Shown: positions 45,179 to 53,813 of the stretch, piece by piece
Position numbering within the stretch: the first letter of the stretch is position 1
How the letters are laid out: each line of letters begins with the position of its first letter
Source of the DNA: Haloarcula hispanica ATCC 33960
Lineage (GTDB): Archaea > Halobacteriota > Halobacteria > Halobacteriales > Haloarculaceae
Length of the DNA stretch: 64,000 bases
NCBI RefSeq assembly: GCF_000223905.1
Contig: NC_015948.1
Location: 2,914,001 to 2,978,000, forward strand
Direction of reading: 5' to 3'
Made by a program: the position numbers and the translations under genes
Notes under the pieces: generated by a model
What the model was told of the DNA's origin: nothing
The model's input: only the letters and a program-made list of their open reading frames with translations
Databases searched by the model: none

Positions 45179-45577
45179 ATGGATATCCGCGACGCTATCG
45201 AGGACGACGCCGAGCGACTGGCCGCCCTCGCTGACGGGCCGCCGGACGTGATGCAGAACCTCGTTCACGACCGCACCGTCCGCGTGGCCGAAGAGGACGA
45301 CGACATCGTGGGGTTCGTGAGCTTCGACGCCGAGCGTGGGACCGTCCACGTAACGCAACTGGCCGGGTCGAGCGACGCCTGCGAAGTACTCCTGACCGAC
45401 CCTATTGAGTTCGCGCGCCGGGAACACATGTCCGTGGAGCTACTGCTGCCGGAAGACGAATCAGCAGTCCGGGCCGCCGTCGAGGCGGTTGGGTTCACCT
45501 CGACCGGAAACGGCCCCCGGTTCGACGGACAGGAGACGACGCGCTACCGGTTAGAGCCGGAGCGAGCGGAGCACTGA
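45179..45577 (+). CDS. GNAT-like acetyltransferase
   Basis: 132 residues from ATG 45179 (MDIRDAIEDDAERLAALAD), placed about 28 bases after the TATA box. The strand DDDIVGFVSFDAERGTVHV and the C-terminal helix-strand AAVEAVGFTSTGNG fit a small GNAT fold. The acetyl-CoA loop (Q/R-x-x-G-x-G/A) is not clear, so activity is uncertain. Confidence 0.7.
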   Translation: MDIRDAIEDDAERLAALADGPPDVMQNLVHDRTVRVAEEDDDIVGFVSFDAERGTVHVTQLAGSSDACEVLLTDPIEFARREHMSVELLLPEDESAVRAAVEAVGFTSTGNGPRFDGQETTRYRLEPERAEH

Positions 45578-45583
45578 CCGGCG

Positions 45584-46558
45584 TCACTGGACCGAGAGCC
45601 GCCACCCGAGCGTCGCACACAGCCCGAACCCGAAGGCGTTGAGCGAGCCGTGGAGCGCGACCATCGTCGAAATCGTCAGACCCAGCGAGCGGCCGGTGAA
45701 CGTCGACACCCCGTAGCCGAGCGCAAGCGCCATCGAGATCGGGAGCGCCACGGCCGAAATGCCGAGCAAGAGCCTCTGCGGTCGAGAGCAGGTGGGGACG
45801 ACGCGACGCAGGACCACGACGCCGAAGGCCGCGACGGCGACGGTGAAGAGACTCACTGCGACGACCTCCACCAGCGGCGAGAAGGCGATGCCGACCGCGA
45901 TGAGTGCCGGGCCGACGAGGATGACACCCGCAACGGTGCGGAATCCCCGCGAGCGGTCACCGAGGTGTCGGCCGGTCAGTCCCGCCGCGACCGGGAGGAC
46001 GAACCCGGCGTAGTGGAAATGGACCGCCGTCAGCCGAATGATGACGCGGTCGAACCAGAACGTCAGGTCGAGATGGGCCAGCAGGAGCGCGACCGCGCCA
46101 ACTGAGACGTAGGCGAAGCCGGCGTCGATAGCCGTCTCCGGGAGCGTCAGGCCGCTTCGAACCCGGATCCGTGCGAGCGCGGCGAGTCCGAGGAGGCCGG
46201 TGACCGCAAGCCACGGCGTTGCGAGCGCGGCGGCCAGCAGTGCTGGTGACGGAACGACCAGCGATACCGCAAACAGGAGTGCACCGACCGGCTGGAGCCA
46301 GATGGCTGTGGTCGTGAGCCGACTGACAGGTGCCTCGAACGCTCCGGTCACCGCCGTGCGGAGGGCGAGCGGGACCAGCACAAGCGGCGCGAGGGCGAGC
46401 GCCCGTTCGATAGCGGCCAGTTCGCCTGTGACCGTCATCGCCAGCCAGACCACCGCACCAAGCACCGCGCTCAGGTCCGCCACGGCGATGCCCCGGATAG
46501 ACGGCTTGGCGACACTGCCGAGTGCTGGCTGCCGGGACCCGCCGGCGCGGTCGCTCAT
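45584..46558 (-). CDS. YndJ-like polytopic membrane protein
   Basis: 324 residues with about ten membrane segments. VHFHYAGFVLPVAAGLTGR and ALHGSLNAFGFGLCATLGW are the conserved blocks of the YndJ family, with several histidines buried in helices. Function is unknown. It overlaps the stop of the upstream DUF4166 gene by four bases, an association also seen where YndJ and DUF4166 belong together. Confidence 0.85.
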   Translation of the reverse strand: MSDRAGGSRQPALGSVAKPSIRGIAVADLSAVLGAVVWLAMTVTGELAAIERALALAPLVLVPLALRTAVTGAFEAPVSRLTTTAIWLQPVGALLFAVSLVVPSPALLAAALATPWLAVTGLLGLAALARIRVRSGLTLPETAIDAGFAYVSVGAVALLLAHLDLTFWFDRVIIRLTAVHFHYAGFVLPVAAGLTGRHLGDRSRGFRTVAGVILVGPALIAVGIAFSPLVEVVAVSLFTVAVAAFGVVVLRRVVPTCSRPQRLLLGISAVALPISMALALGYGVSTFTGRSLGLTISTMVALHGSLNAFGFGLCATLGWRLSVQ

Positions 46559-47229
46559 CGCGGCGGGAGCCGGTCGAGCCCGCGGACGATGCGTAGCTCG
46601 TCGGGCGTCCCGTCGCTGGCAGTCTGGTCCTGCGTGAACGTCCCGCGGTAGCCGAGCATGTGGCCCACGAGGTCGTTCTCGACAGTCGCGGTGACGTGGT
46701 AGCGTTCGTCGGTCTCGTCGTAGCGGTCCCGGACCTCCACGTCGGCGGCAAGCGGTCCCGGCAGGGGAACGTAGTGGTTGCCCAGGCGGGCCCACTGTCG
46801 GCCGCCGGCGACCACGAGCGCCCCGTCCTCGACCCGCGGGTGGAGTTCGCTGGCGATCCGGCCGTGTGTCCCCAGAAAGTCGAGCAGTCGCTCGGCCTCG
46901 GCGTCCCAGACGGTCAGCGAGTCGAACAGGCGGGTGGTGTCGCCGAAGTCGAAGGCGCGGCGGGTCGTCATCGCCTCGTGACCGCCGTCCGTCGTGTAGG
47001 CCACCGTCGTCACCGAGAACGGCACGTCCTCGCCGGCTTCGGGAAACAGCATGTTCTGGGTCGTCATCGCGTACAGCGCCGGGAGGACCAGCGTCCCGCG
47101 GGTAATATCCATCTCGCCGCGACCGACACAGACCGTCCCGTCGTCCGGGCCGAGGCTGTACCGGTCGCGGACCTTCGGATGGAGGTCGGCCGCGGCCTCG
47201 CCCAGCGCCCGCTCGTAGACGCCCGTCAC
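46555..47229 (-). CDS. DUF4166 domain protein
   Basis: 224 residues, soluble. YERALGEAAADLHPKVRDRY, GRGEMDITRGTLVLPALYA and NDLVGHMLGYRGTFT match DUF4166. It is translationally coupled to the membrane protein that follows, which suggests a common role. Biochemical function is unknown. Confidence 0.85.
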   Translation of the reverse strand: MTGVYERALGEAAADLHPKVRDRYSLGPDDGTVCVGRGEMDITRGTLVLPALYAMTTQNMLFPEAGEDVPFSVTTVAYTTDGGHEAMTTRRAFDFGDTTRLFDSLTVWDAEAERLLDFLGTHGRIASELHPRVEDGALVVAGGRQWARLGNHYVPLPGPLAADVEVRDRYDETDERYHVTATVENDLVGHMLGYRGTFTQDQTASDGTPDELRIVRGLDRLPPR

Positions 47230-47453
47230 AGTCTCACCCGCGCTGGTGGCATCCGCAACGCAATCGACGGTTCGACGGCAGCGCTCAGTCGTACTGCACT
47301 TCGCGTCTGTGCGTCCATTGGTTGGCTGTTCCCGGGGAAGATAGATATTTCTACTGGGTAGAAGACGGAAAATACTGAGTAAAGAGCCAGCGCAGTCAGT
47401 TTTCGACCAGAAAGTCGGGCAGGGCCTCGCCGTTGGCGGCCCGTTCGCCGACG

Positions 47454-48833
47454 TTACTTCTTCGAGCGGAGTTTGCGGTAGAGATACGCGACACCGAGAC
47501 CGCTGGCGACCAGCGCCGGGACCAGCGGCGCGTCGGCGGCCTTCGACGCCTGTCGCCGAACCGTCTGGGCGACCGACGACGGTTCTTCGATGAGGTCCAG
47601 CACGGCTTCGGTGCTGTTTTCGACCGGCTCCGGCTCGTTCCCGGCCTCAGCGGCCGCCTCGGGGTCTTTGAGCAGGTGGCCCGTGGTCAGGCAGACGACC
47701 GACTCGTCGCTATCGACCTCGCCCTCGCGCCGGAGTTTCCGGAGGCCGGCGACGGAGGCCGCGGAAGCCGGTTCGACGCCGACGCCTTCCCCGGCGATGT
47801 CGCGCTGCGCTTCGGTGATCTCTTCGTCAGAGACAGCGACGGCGGTGCCGCCGGTCTCCCGGATGCCCGGCAGCGCCTTCGGCGCGTTGACCGGATTGCC
47901 GATGCGGATGGCGGTCGCGCGGGTCTCGACGTCCTCCCAGCGGCGGGTGTCCTCGTATCCATTCTCGATAGCCTCGACCATCGGAGCGGCACCCTCTGCC
48001 TGCACGCCGGTGAGTTTGGGCACCTGCTCCTCGGTGATTGCGCCGGCCTTGACGAGTTCGCGGAAGCACTTGTACAGCGCCGCGGTGTTGCCGGCGTTGC
48101 CGACCGGCAGGACGATGCGGTCCGGGTACTCGCCGTGGTCGGCGTAGAACTCCTCCATGATCTCCAGCCCGATGGTCTTCTGGCCTTCCAGGCGGAAGGG
48201 GTTCAGGGAGTTCAGCAGGTACGCCTCACCGCGCTGTGCGAGGTCCTGCACGATGTCGAGACACTGGTCGAAGTTGCCGTCGACTTCGAGGATGCGCGCG
48301 CGATGGAGGCTCGCCTGTGCGATTTTGCCGGCTGCGACCTTCCCGGCAGGCAGGAGCACGAGCGTCTCCATCCCGCCGCGAGCGCCGTAAGCCGCCAGTG
48401 CCGCAGACGTGTTGCCCGTCGAGGCACAGGCCAGTCGGTCGACGCCGACCTCTTGGGCGACCCGGACACCGACGGTCATGCCGCGGTCCTTGAACGAGCC
48501 AGTGGGGTTCATCCCCTCGTGTTTCACGCGGAGCGCGTCCACGCCGATGTCGTCTTTCAGGCGCGGCATCTCGTGCAGCGGCGTGTCACCCTCGGGGAGC
48601 GTGACACCCTCTTCGAAGGGCAGGGCAGCGTTGTACCGCCAGACCCCCGAGCCATCGAACTCGTCGAAGGTCGGCAGGTCGTCGTAGCGGACTTCAAGCA
48701 GGCCGTCACAGTCGTCGCAGGTGTAGCGAATCGCGTCGAAGGGAGCGAACGTCTCACCACACTCGATGCAGGCCAGCCAGACGCCGTCGTCGGCAACCGG
48801 CGGCACGTCGTCGGTGAGTTGCAGGTCAGCCAT
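47454..48833 (-). CDS. thrC: threonine synthase with C-terminal membrane-anchor-like tail
   Basis: 459 residues from ATG 48833. An N-terminal zinc ribbon (CIECGETFAPFDAIRYTCDDC) precedes the PLP domain with NPTGSFKDRGMTVG (Lys), ACASTGNTSAALAAYG and LPVGNAGNTAALYK. It converts O-phosphohomoserine to threonine. After the end of the usual fold comes an acidic linker and APLVPALVASGLGVAYLYRK ending LRSKK, a short hydrophobic stretch followed by basic residues, as in tail-anchored proteins. The alternative ATG at 48845 adds four residues. Confidence 0.94.
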   Translation of the reverse strand: MADLQLTDDVPPVADDGVWLACIECGETFAPFDAIRYTCDDCDGLLEVRYDDLPTFDEFDGSGVWRYNAALPFEEGVTLPEGDTPLHEMPRLKDDIGVDALRVKHEGMNPTGSFKDRGMTVGVRVAQEVGVDRLACASTGNTSAALAAYGARGGMETLVLLPAGKVAAGKIAQASLHRARILEVDGNFDQCLDIVQDLAQRGEAYLLNSLNPFRLEGQKTIGLEIMEEFYADHGEYPDRIVLPVGNAGNTAALYKCFRELVKAGAITEEQVPKLTGVQAEGAAPMVEAIENGYEDTRRWEDVETRATAIRIGNPVNAPKALPGIRETGGTAVAVSDEEITEAQRDIAGEGVGVEPASAASVAGLRKLRREGEVDSDESVVCLTTGHLLKDPEAAAEAGNEPEPVENSTEAVLDLIEEPSSVAQTVRRQASKAADAPLVPALVASGLGVAYLYRKLRSKK

Positions 48834-48892
48834 TGTCGGGACCATGCTCCCACCGGGCAAAAGTCGGACGGTTGCGGGACGTGAGCGCAGCG

Positions 48893-49282
48893 TTACGCTT
48901 CGGGCGAGGCGTCGAACTCGTCGATACGGTGATGGACCGCGGCAGTCCACTCATCGAGTGTCTTGTGCATCAACTCGCGGGCCTCAGACAGGGGTGTCGC
49001 GGTGTACTGGTATACGTGGCCGCCGCCGTCGAGCAACCGTCGTTTCCGCGTCGCGAGCCCCTTCTCGCGGAGCGTCGACAGCGACCGGTTGACGTTCGAG
49101 CGGTCCCGACCGAGTTCATCAGCGAGTTCCTCGACAGTGCTTGCAGGAGTCTCAAGCAATGTCTGGTACGTCCGTACTTCGTGTTCCTGAACGCCGAAAA
49201 CACAGGCCATCACGTCCGAGAGGGTCGGTTCGTCGTCGACCATCAGCTCGTGGAACTGGTCCGGAGAGGGGTTGACAGACAT
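48893..49282 (-). CDS. winged helix-turn-helix regulator (TrmB/MarR-like)
   Basis: 129 residues. EVRTYQTLLETPASTVEELA then GRDRSNVNRSLSTLREKGLA forms the helix-turn-helix, with a wing RKRRLLDGGGHVYQYTATPL. The C-terminal helix may dimerise. It lies 59 bases upstream of thrC on the same strand and may control it or be co-transcribed; the target is not shown by sequence. Confidence 0.85.
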   Translation of the reverse strand: MSVNPSPDQFHELMVDDEPTLSDVMACVFGVQEHEVRTYQTLLETPASTVEELADELGRDRSNVNRSLSTLREKGLATRKRRLLDGGGHVYQYTATPLSEARELMHKTLDEWTAAVHHRIDEFDASPEA

Positions 49283-49725
49283 ACCCCTCTGTAGTATTCC
49301 AACCCGGATAAACTGGGTCGTTACCTCAACCTCACCGCGACGGAATCGTCGCTGTCCGCTTCCATCCGGTTCCGAGCTGTCGGCAGCGGCTCGGGAAACA
49401 GACCCCTGTGAACAGTTGTCGAAGATATAGGTCTAGTTACTGTTTCAGCTAGAGGGACCAGCTAGCAGGATTCCAACAGCAACTAGTACTGTGTAAAACA
49501 GTACCAAACCTATCGAAAAGGGTGCTGTTTCGGGTGGAGATTGTCCTCATACGAACCAGTGCTGCCACAGATCACCTATATCCGCATAAGAATGTCTCGT
49601 CGGAGTACATATCAAAAGCATTAATACTCACTGACTAATGTCACTTTAAAAAGAAGTAAGCGCATTTCTCCTCGTGGTGTCCGAGCTACGACGAGGATGC
49701 TAATACTTCCCGATCCCAGAAACCA
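49283..49725. other. AT-richer intergenic segment with CTAG cluster and inverted repeat
   Basis: 443 bases without an acceptable gene. CTAG occurs four times in 54 bases (49433, 49449, 49462, 49483). A perfect inverted repeat GTACTGT-GTAAA-ACAGTAC is at 49486-49504. A TATA-like CTTTAAAAAG near 49643-49652 probably starts the transcript of the next gene with a leader of about 50 bases. The base composition differs clearly from both flanks. Confidence 0.6.
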
Positions 49726-50703
49726 ATGAACTACAGGAGTTTCGACCACCTCAGTGCTGATACGCAGGAGTGGATCGTCGATCTACCAGACGACCTGGAT
49801 CTGATCGTCGGAATACCCAGAAGCGGGATGCTAGTGTCAAACTTACTTTCGCTGCATCTCAATCTCCCGATGACGGATATCGACGGGTTGCGGGAGGGCA
49901 GACTCCTACAGACGGGAGAACGGTACGACGGTGAGTTCGACCTCACGGAGTTCTCGACGATACTGGTCGTCGACGACACCGTCTACACCGGGAGCGAAAT
50001 GACCGATGCGCAGTCGACCATTGACGGGTTTGATCTGTCCGCGGACGTGTACTACGGCGCTGTGTACGTGGACGAGGGGTCCGAGCGGTTCGTCGATACC
50101 TACGCCCAGACCCTGCCGTTCCCGAGGGTATTCGAGTGGAACATGATGCACCACGACTTCCTCGGGAAGTCCTGCGTCGATCTGGACGGCATTCTCTGTC
50201 GTGACCCCACGCCCGAAGAGAACGACGACGGGGCGAAGTACCGGGAGTTCATCACGACCGTCGACCCGATCTGTGTTCCCTCGGTGGAAATCGGGCAGAT
50301 CGTCACCTGCCGACTGGAGAAGTATCGCAGCGAGACTGCCGACTGGCTCGACAAGCACGGAATCGAGTACGACGAGCTGGTGATGATGCAGTACCCGGAC
50401 AAGGCTACGCGGGTCGCCGCGGGCAACCACGGCGAGTACAAGGCCGAGGTGTACGGGTCTTCGGACGCCAAGCTGTTCATCGAGAGCTCACACTCCCAGG
50501 CCCGAACGATCGCTATGCAGACGAACAAACCCGTCTACAGCAAGGAGCAAAACCGGATGCTCCAGCAAGGGTATCTGACCCGCGTCGCCAGAAACGGCCG
50601 GATGTCCATCGAGGCCGTCAAATCCGACCCGCTCAGGTACGTCGATCAGCTCAGGTCAGATCCAGTTGACTTCGTCAAGCGGGCCTCGTCGGTGTTTCTC
50701 TAG
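49726..50703 (+). CDS. phosphoribosyltransferase-HAD fusion protein
   Basis: 325 residues. The N-terminal half is a type I phosphoribosyltransferase-like domain: LDLIVGIPRSGMLVSNLL (26-43) and the PRPP loop ILVVDDTVYTGSEMTDA (79-95). The C-terminal half resembles a HAD hydrolase: VDLDGILC (151-158, motif I), VTCR near 193-196 (motif II), a Lys at 239, and LFIESSHSQA (250-259) where motif IV has Glu rather than Asp. Base composition and codons are AT-richer than those of neighbouring genes, and it stands alone between amino acid genes. It may modify a sugar or nucleotide in surface glycans, or be of viral origin. The substrate is unknown. Confidence 0.75.
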   Translation: MNYRSFDHLSADTQEWIVDLPDDLDLIVGIPRSGMLVSNLLSLHLNLPMTDIDGLREGRLLQTGERYDGEFDLTEFSTILVVDDTVYTGSEMTDAQSTIDGFDLSADVYYGAVYVDEGSERFVDTYAQTLPFPRVFEWNMMHHDFLGKSCVDLDGILCRDPTPEENDDGAKYREFITTVDPICVPSVEIGQIVTCRLEKYRSETADWLDKHGIEYDELVMMQYPDKATRVAAGNHGEYKAEVYGSSDAKLFIESSHSQARTIAMQTNKPVYSKEQNRMLQQGYLTRVARNGRMSIEAVKSDPLRYVDQLRSDPVDFVKRASSVFL

Positions 50704-50729
50704 GCCACGTTTTCCCGCTCGGGACGGGT

Positions 50730-51626
50730 CTACGCCTGCTCAGACAGCCACACCAGAAGTCCTTTCTGGGCGTGCAGGCGGTTCTCTGCCTGCGCCCAGA
50801 CGATGGCGTTGTCCGACTCGATGGCGTCGTCGGTGACCTCCTCGCCGCGGTGGGCGGGCAGGCAGTGCATGAACGGCCGATCTTCGAGCAGGTCCGTCGT
50901 GATCTGGAAGCCCTCGAAGTCTTCGAGTTTCTGGCCGCGCTGGTCCTCCTGGCCCATGCTGACCCACACGTCGGAGTACACCACGTCGGCGTCGGCGACG
51001 GCGGCCTCGGGGTCGTGGGTCGTCTCGGGCGCGTTGCCGAAGGCGGCGGCGCGGTCGGCCACGTCATCGGAGATGCCGTAGCCCTCCGGGGTGGCGACAG
51101 TAAGGTCCAGTCCGACCATCGCCGCGCCGATGACGAAGGACTGGCAAACGTTGTTGCCGTCGCCGACCCACGCGACGGAGACGTCCTCGAAGTCGCCGAA
51201 CCGCTCGCGGATGGTCAGCAGGTCGGCGAGCGTCTGGCAGGGGTGGGCGTCGTCGGTCAGCCCGTTGATGACCGGGACCTCGGCGTATTCGGCCAACTCC
51301 TCGGCGTCCGCGTGGTCGAACACGCGGGCCATGATGAAATCGACGTAGCGCCCGAGCGCGCGGGCGGTGTCCTTGACCGGTTCGCCGTGGCCCAGGTGGA
51401 TGTCGTCGGGACCGAGGAACACGGCGTGGCCGCCCAGTTGCGTCATCCCCGTCTCGAAGGAGACCCGGGTCCGGGTCGACGGCTTCTCGAATATCATGCC
51501 GAGCGTCTGCTGGTCCAGCAGGTCGCTCGGACTCCCCTCGCCGTGATCGGCCTTGATGGCCGCGGCGCGGTCGAGGACGGTCGCCAGTTCGTCGGTCGTG
51601 AGGTCGTCGACGTCGAGTATGTCCAT
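50730..51626 (-). CDS. argF: ornithine carbamoyltransferase
   Basis: 298 residues. FEKPSTRTRVSFE binds carbamoyl phosphate, DDAHPCQTLADLLT follows, and MHCLPAHRGEEV carries the ornithine-site Cys. It joins ornithine and carbamoyl phosphate to citrulline. It begins one base after the argE stop and ends the cluster. Confidence 0.96.
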   Translation of the reverse strand: MDILDVDDLTTDELATVLDRAAAIKADHGEGSPSDLLDQQTLGMIFEKPSTRTRVSFETGMTQLGGHAVFLGPDDIHLGHGEPVKDTARALGRYVDFIMARVFDHADAEELAEYAEVPVINGLTDDAHPCQTLADLLTIRERFGDFEDVSVAWVGDGNNVCQSFVIGAAMVGLDLTVATPEGYGISDDVADRAAAFGNAPETTHDPEAAVADADVVYSDVWVSMGQEDQRGQKLEDFEGFQITTDLLEDRPFMHCLPAHRGEEVTDDAIESDNAIVWAQAENRLHAQKGLLVWLSEQA

Positions 51627-51627
51627 G

Positions 51628-52689
51628 TCAGTCCTCCAGCAGGCGTTCGGTCGCGGTTTCCAGCACCGCGACGGAGCGGTCGTATTCGTCGAGCGGGAGG
51701 TGCTCGTTCGGTGCGTGATCGAGGTCGGAGTCGCCAGGCCCGTAGGTCACCATCGGACAGTCCCACGCCTTCGCGTAGACGTTCATGTCGCTGGTGCCGG
51801 TCTTGCGAAGCAGCGTGGGCTCGCCGCCCTGCTTCCTGATCGCGGCCCGGAACGCCCGGGCGGCGCTGGTCCGGGGGCTCTGCATCACCGGCTCGACCTT
51901 GTCGTCCCAGTTGACCGTGCCGTTCTCCAGGAATCCGTCGGCAATCTCCCGGATCTCGTCGGTGCTGTACTCCGGCGGAACCCGCAGTTGGACGTCCATC
52001 GTCGCTTCGACGCTCAGCCCGTCGCTGGACGTGCCGCCCTTGAAGTCGACGGGCTTGCAGGTGACGCGTTCGAAGACGGGGTGCCACTCGTCGGTCTCGA
52101 ACTCGTCGTCGACCGCCGACCACCAGTCGATGGCGTCCTGAATGGCGTTGTTCTCCGGGCGCGAGGAGTGGCCGGACTCGCTGGTGGCGACGTAGGTCCC
52201 GGCCAGCAGGCCGCGGTAGCCCAGCGTGATACCCTCCCAGCCGGAGGGCTCGCCGTTGACGACGGCACCGGGTGCTGTCTCACGGTCCTCGACCAGATGG
52301 CGAGCGCCCTTCGAGTCGACTTCCTCGCCGACGACGCCGACGAAGGAGGCCCCGGTGCGGACGGCCGCGACGGCCATCGCACACAGCGGCCCCTTCGCGT
52401 CGACGCTGCCACGGCCCCACAGCACGTCGCCCTCGTCGGTTTCCTCGACGCGAACCGGGATGTCACCCGGCACGGTGTCGATGTGGGAAGTGAGCAAGAC
52501 GCCGTCATCGGCTGGCGCGCGGACGTTGCCGACCTCGTCGAGAGACACCTCGCGGTCGTGGGCCTCGAAGAACTCGACCAGCTGTTCGGCCGCGGCTTCC
52601 TCGTCGCGGGACACCGACGGCGTGCGAACGATTGCTTCCAGCAGGTCGCGGGCCTCCGTGTCGGCCTCGCGGCTCGCGGCTTCGCTCAT
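51628..52689 (-). CDS. argE: [amino-group carrier protein]-ornithine/lysine hydrolase (LysK/ArgE type)
   Basis: 353 residues from ATG 52689. M20 peptidase motifs are LLTSHIDTVPGD, GRGSVDAKGPLCAM, VVGEEVDSKGARHLV and the late YGPGDSDLDHAPNEH. It releases ornithine from the carrier protein ArgW. Four bases overlap argD (52686-52689). Pathway choice (ornithine rather than lysine) is inferred from the arginine gene context. Confidence 0.93.
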   Translation of the reverse strand: MSEAASREADTEARDLLEAIVRTPSVSRDEEAAAEQLVEFFEAHDREVSLDEVGNVRAPADDGVLLTSHIDTVPGDIPVRVEETDEGDVLWGRGSVDAKGPLCAMAVAAVRTGASFVGVVGEEVDSKGARHLVEDRETAPGAVVNGEPSGWEGITLGYRGLLAGTYVATSESGHSSRPENNAIQDAIDWWSAVDDEFETDEWHPVFERVTCKPVDFKGGTSSDGLSVEATMDVQLRVPPEYSTDEIREIADGFLENGTVNWDDKVEPVMQSPRTSAARAFRAAIRKQGGEPTLLRKTGTSDMNVYAKAWDCPMVTYGPGDSDLDHAPNEHLPLDEYDRSVAVLETATERLLED

Positions 52690-53813
52690 CCCACCACCTC
52701 CGCCATCGCGTCGACGACGGCGTCGGCGTGGGACTCGTCGATGGTCAACGGCGGAAGCAGGCGGACGACCGTGCGGCCGGCCGGCAGCGCGAGCACTTGG
52801 TGGTTCAGCGCGAGTTCCTTCAGGGCCGCGTTCGCGCCGCGGCCGACCTCGACGCCGATCATCAGACCCTCGCCGCGGATGTCCCGCACGTCGTCGCCGA
52901 TGGCCGCTTCCAGTTCCGTCTGGAGGTAATCGCCCATCGTGGCGGCGTGTTCGGGAAGGTCGTCTTCGAGGACGGTCGAGACGGTCGCGCCGGCGGCCGC
53001 CGAGATGACCGGGCCGCCCGAGAACGTCGAGGCGTGGGAGCCGTAGTCCTCGGCGATCCAGTCCCGGCACAGCGTCGCGCCGACGGGAAGGCCGTTGCCG
53101 AGCCCCTTCGCCGCGGTTATCATATCGGGTGCGACGGCGGCTCGCTGGGAGTTCCACAGCGCGCCCGTCCGGCCGATTCCGGTCTGGACTTCGTCGAAGA
53201 TGAGCGCCGCGCCAGCGTCTTCGGTTATCTCCCGCGCGGCTTCGAGGTAGCCGTCCGAGGCCGGGTTGATACCGCCCTCGCCCTGGACGGGTTCGACGAT
53301 GAACGCGGCGGTGTCCTCGTCGACGGCCTCGTCGAGCGCCTCGCTGTCGTCGTAGGGGACGAACTCCACGTCGCCGATGAGCGGCTCGTAGGGCTTCTTG
53401 TACTTGTTCTTCCACGTCGTCGCCAGCGCGCCCATCGTCCGGCCGTGGAAGCCCTGCATCGTCGCGACGATCTTGGAGTCCCCCGTCGCCGACCGGGCGA
53501 ACTTCAGCGCGGCCTCGTTGGCCTCGGTCCCGGAGTTACAGAGCCAGGTCTTGTCGATGGGGTCCGGTGCGGTGTCGGCGAGCAGGTCGTACAGCGCCGT
53601 CCGCTCGGCGTTCGGGTACGACGCCTGGACGTACGTGATCTTCTCTAGCTGCTCGCTGACGGCGCTCTGGACCGCCGGGTGGCCGTGTCCCAGCGGGACA
53701 CAGGCGTAGGACGCGCCCATGTCTAGATACTCTGTGCCGCTGTCGTCGTAGACGTAGGCACCGTCGCCACGTTCGATCTGGATAGGTTTCTCGTTGAAAA
53801 CGAATCCGCTCAT
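52686..53813 (-). CDS. argD: [carrier protein]-glutamate semialdehyde aminotransferase (ArgD/LysJ type)
   Basis: 375 residues. A class III aminotransferase with CNSGTEANEAALKFAR, the phosphate/ring contact LIFDEVQTGIGRTG, and PLP lysine in ITAAKGLGNGLPVGA. It aminates the carrier-bound glutamate semialdehyde using glutamate. It overlaps both neighbours by four bases. Confidence 0.94.
   Translation of the reverse strand: MSGFVFNEKPIQIERGDGAYVYDDSGTEYLDMGASYACVPLGHGHPAVQSAVSEQLEKITYVQASYPNAERTALYDLLADTAPDPIDKTWLCNSGTEANEAALKFARSATGDSKIVATMQGFHGRTMGALATTWKNKYKKPYEPLIGDVEFVPYDDSEALDEAVDEDTAAFIVEPVQGEGGINPASDGYLEAAREITEDAGAALIFDEVQTGIGRTGALWNSQRAAVAPDMITAAKGLGNGLPVGATLCRDWIAEDYGSHASTFSGGPVISAAAGATVSTVLEDDLPEHAATMGDYLQTELEAAIGDDVRDIRGEGLMIGVEVGRGANAALKELALNHQVLALPAGRTVVRLLPPLTIDESHADAVVDAMAEVVG

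Noticed and set aside
47395..47453. A minus-strand frame after thrC reading NVGERAANGEALPDFLVEN before a stop
   Set aside because: It looks like a protein C-terminus, but no start codon outside the thrC sequence was found and upstream residues in this frame are a shadow of thrC. A remnant or alternative tail is possible but unsupported.
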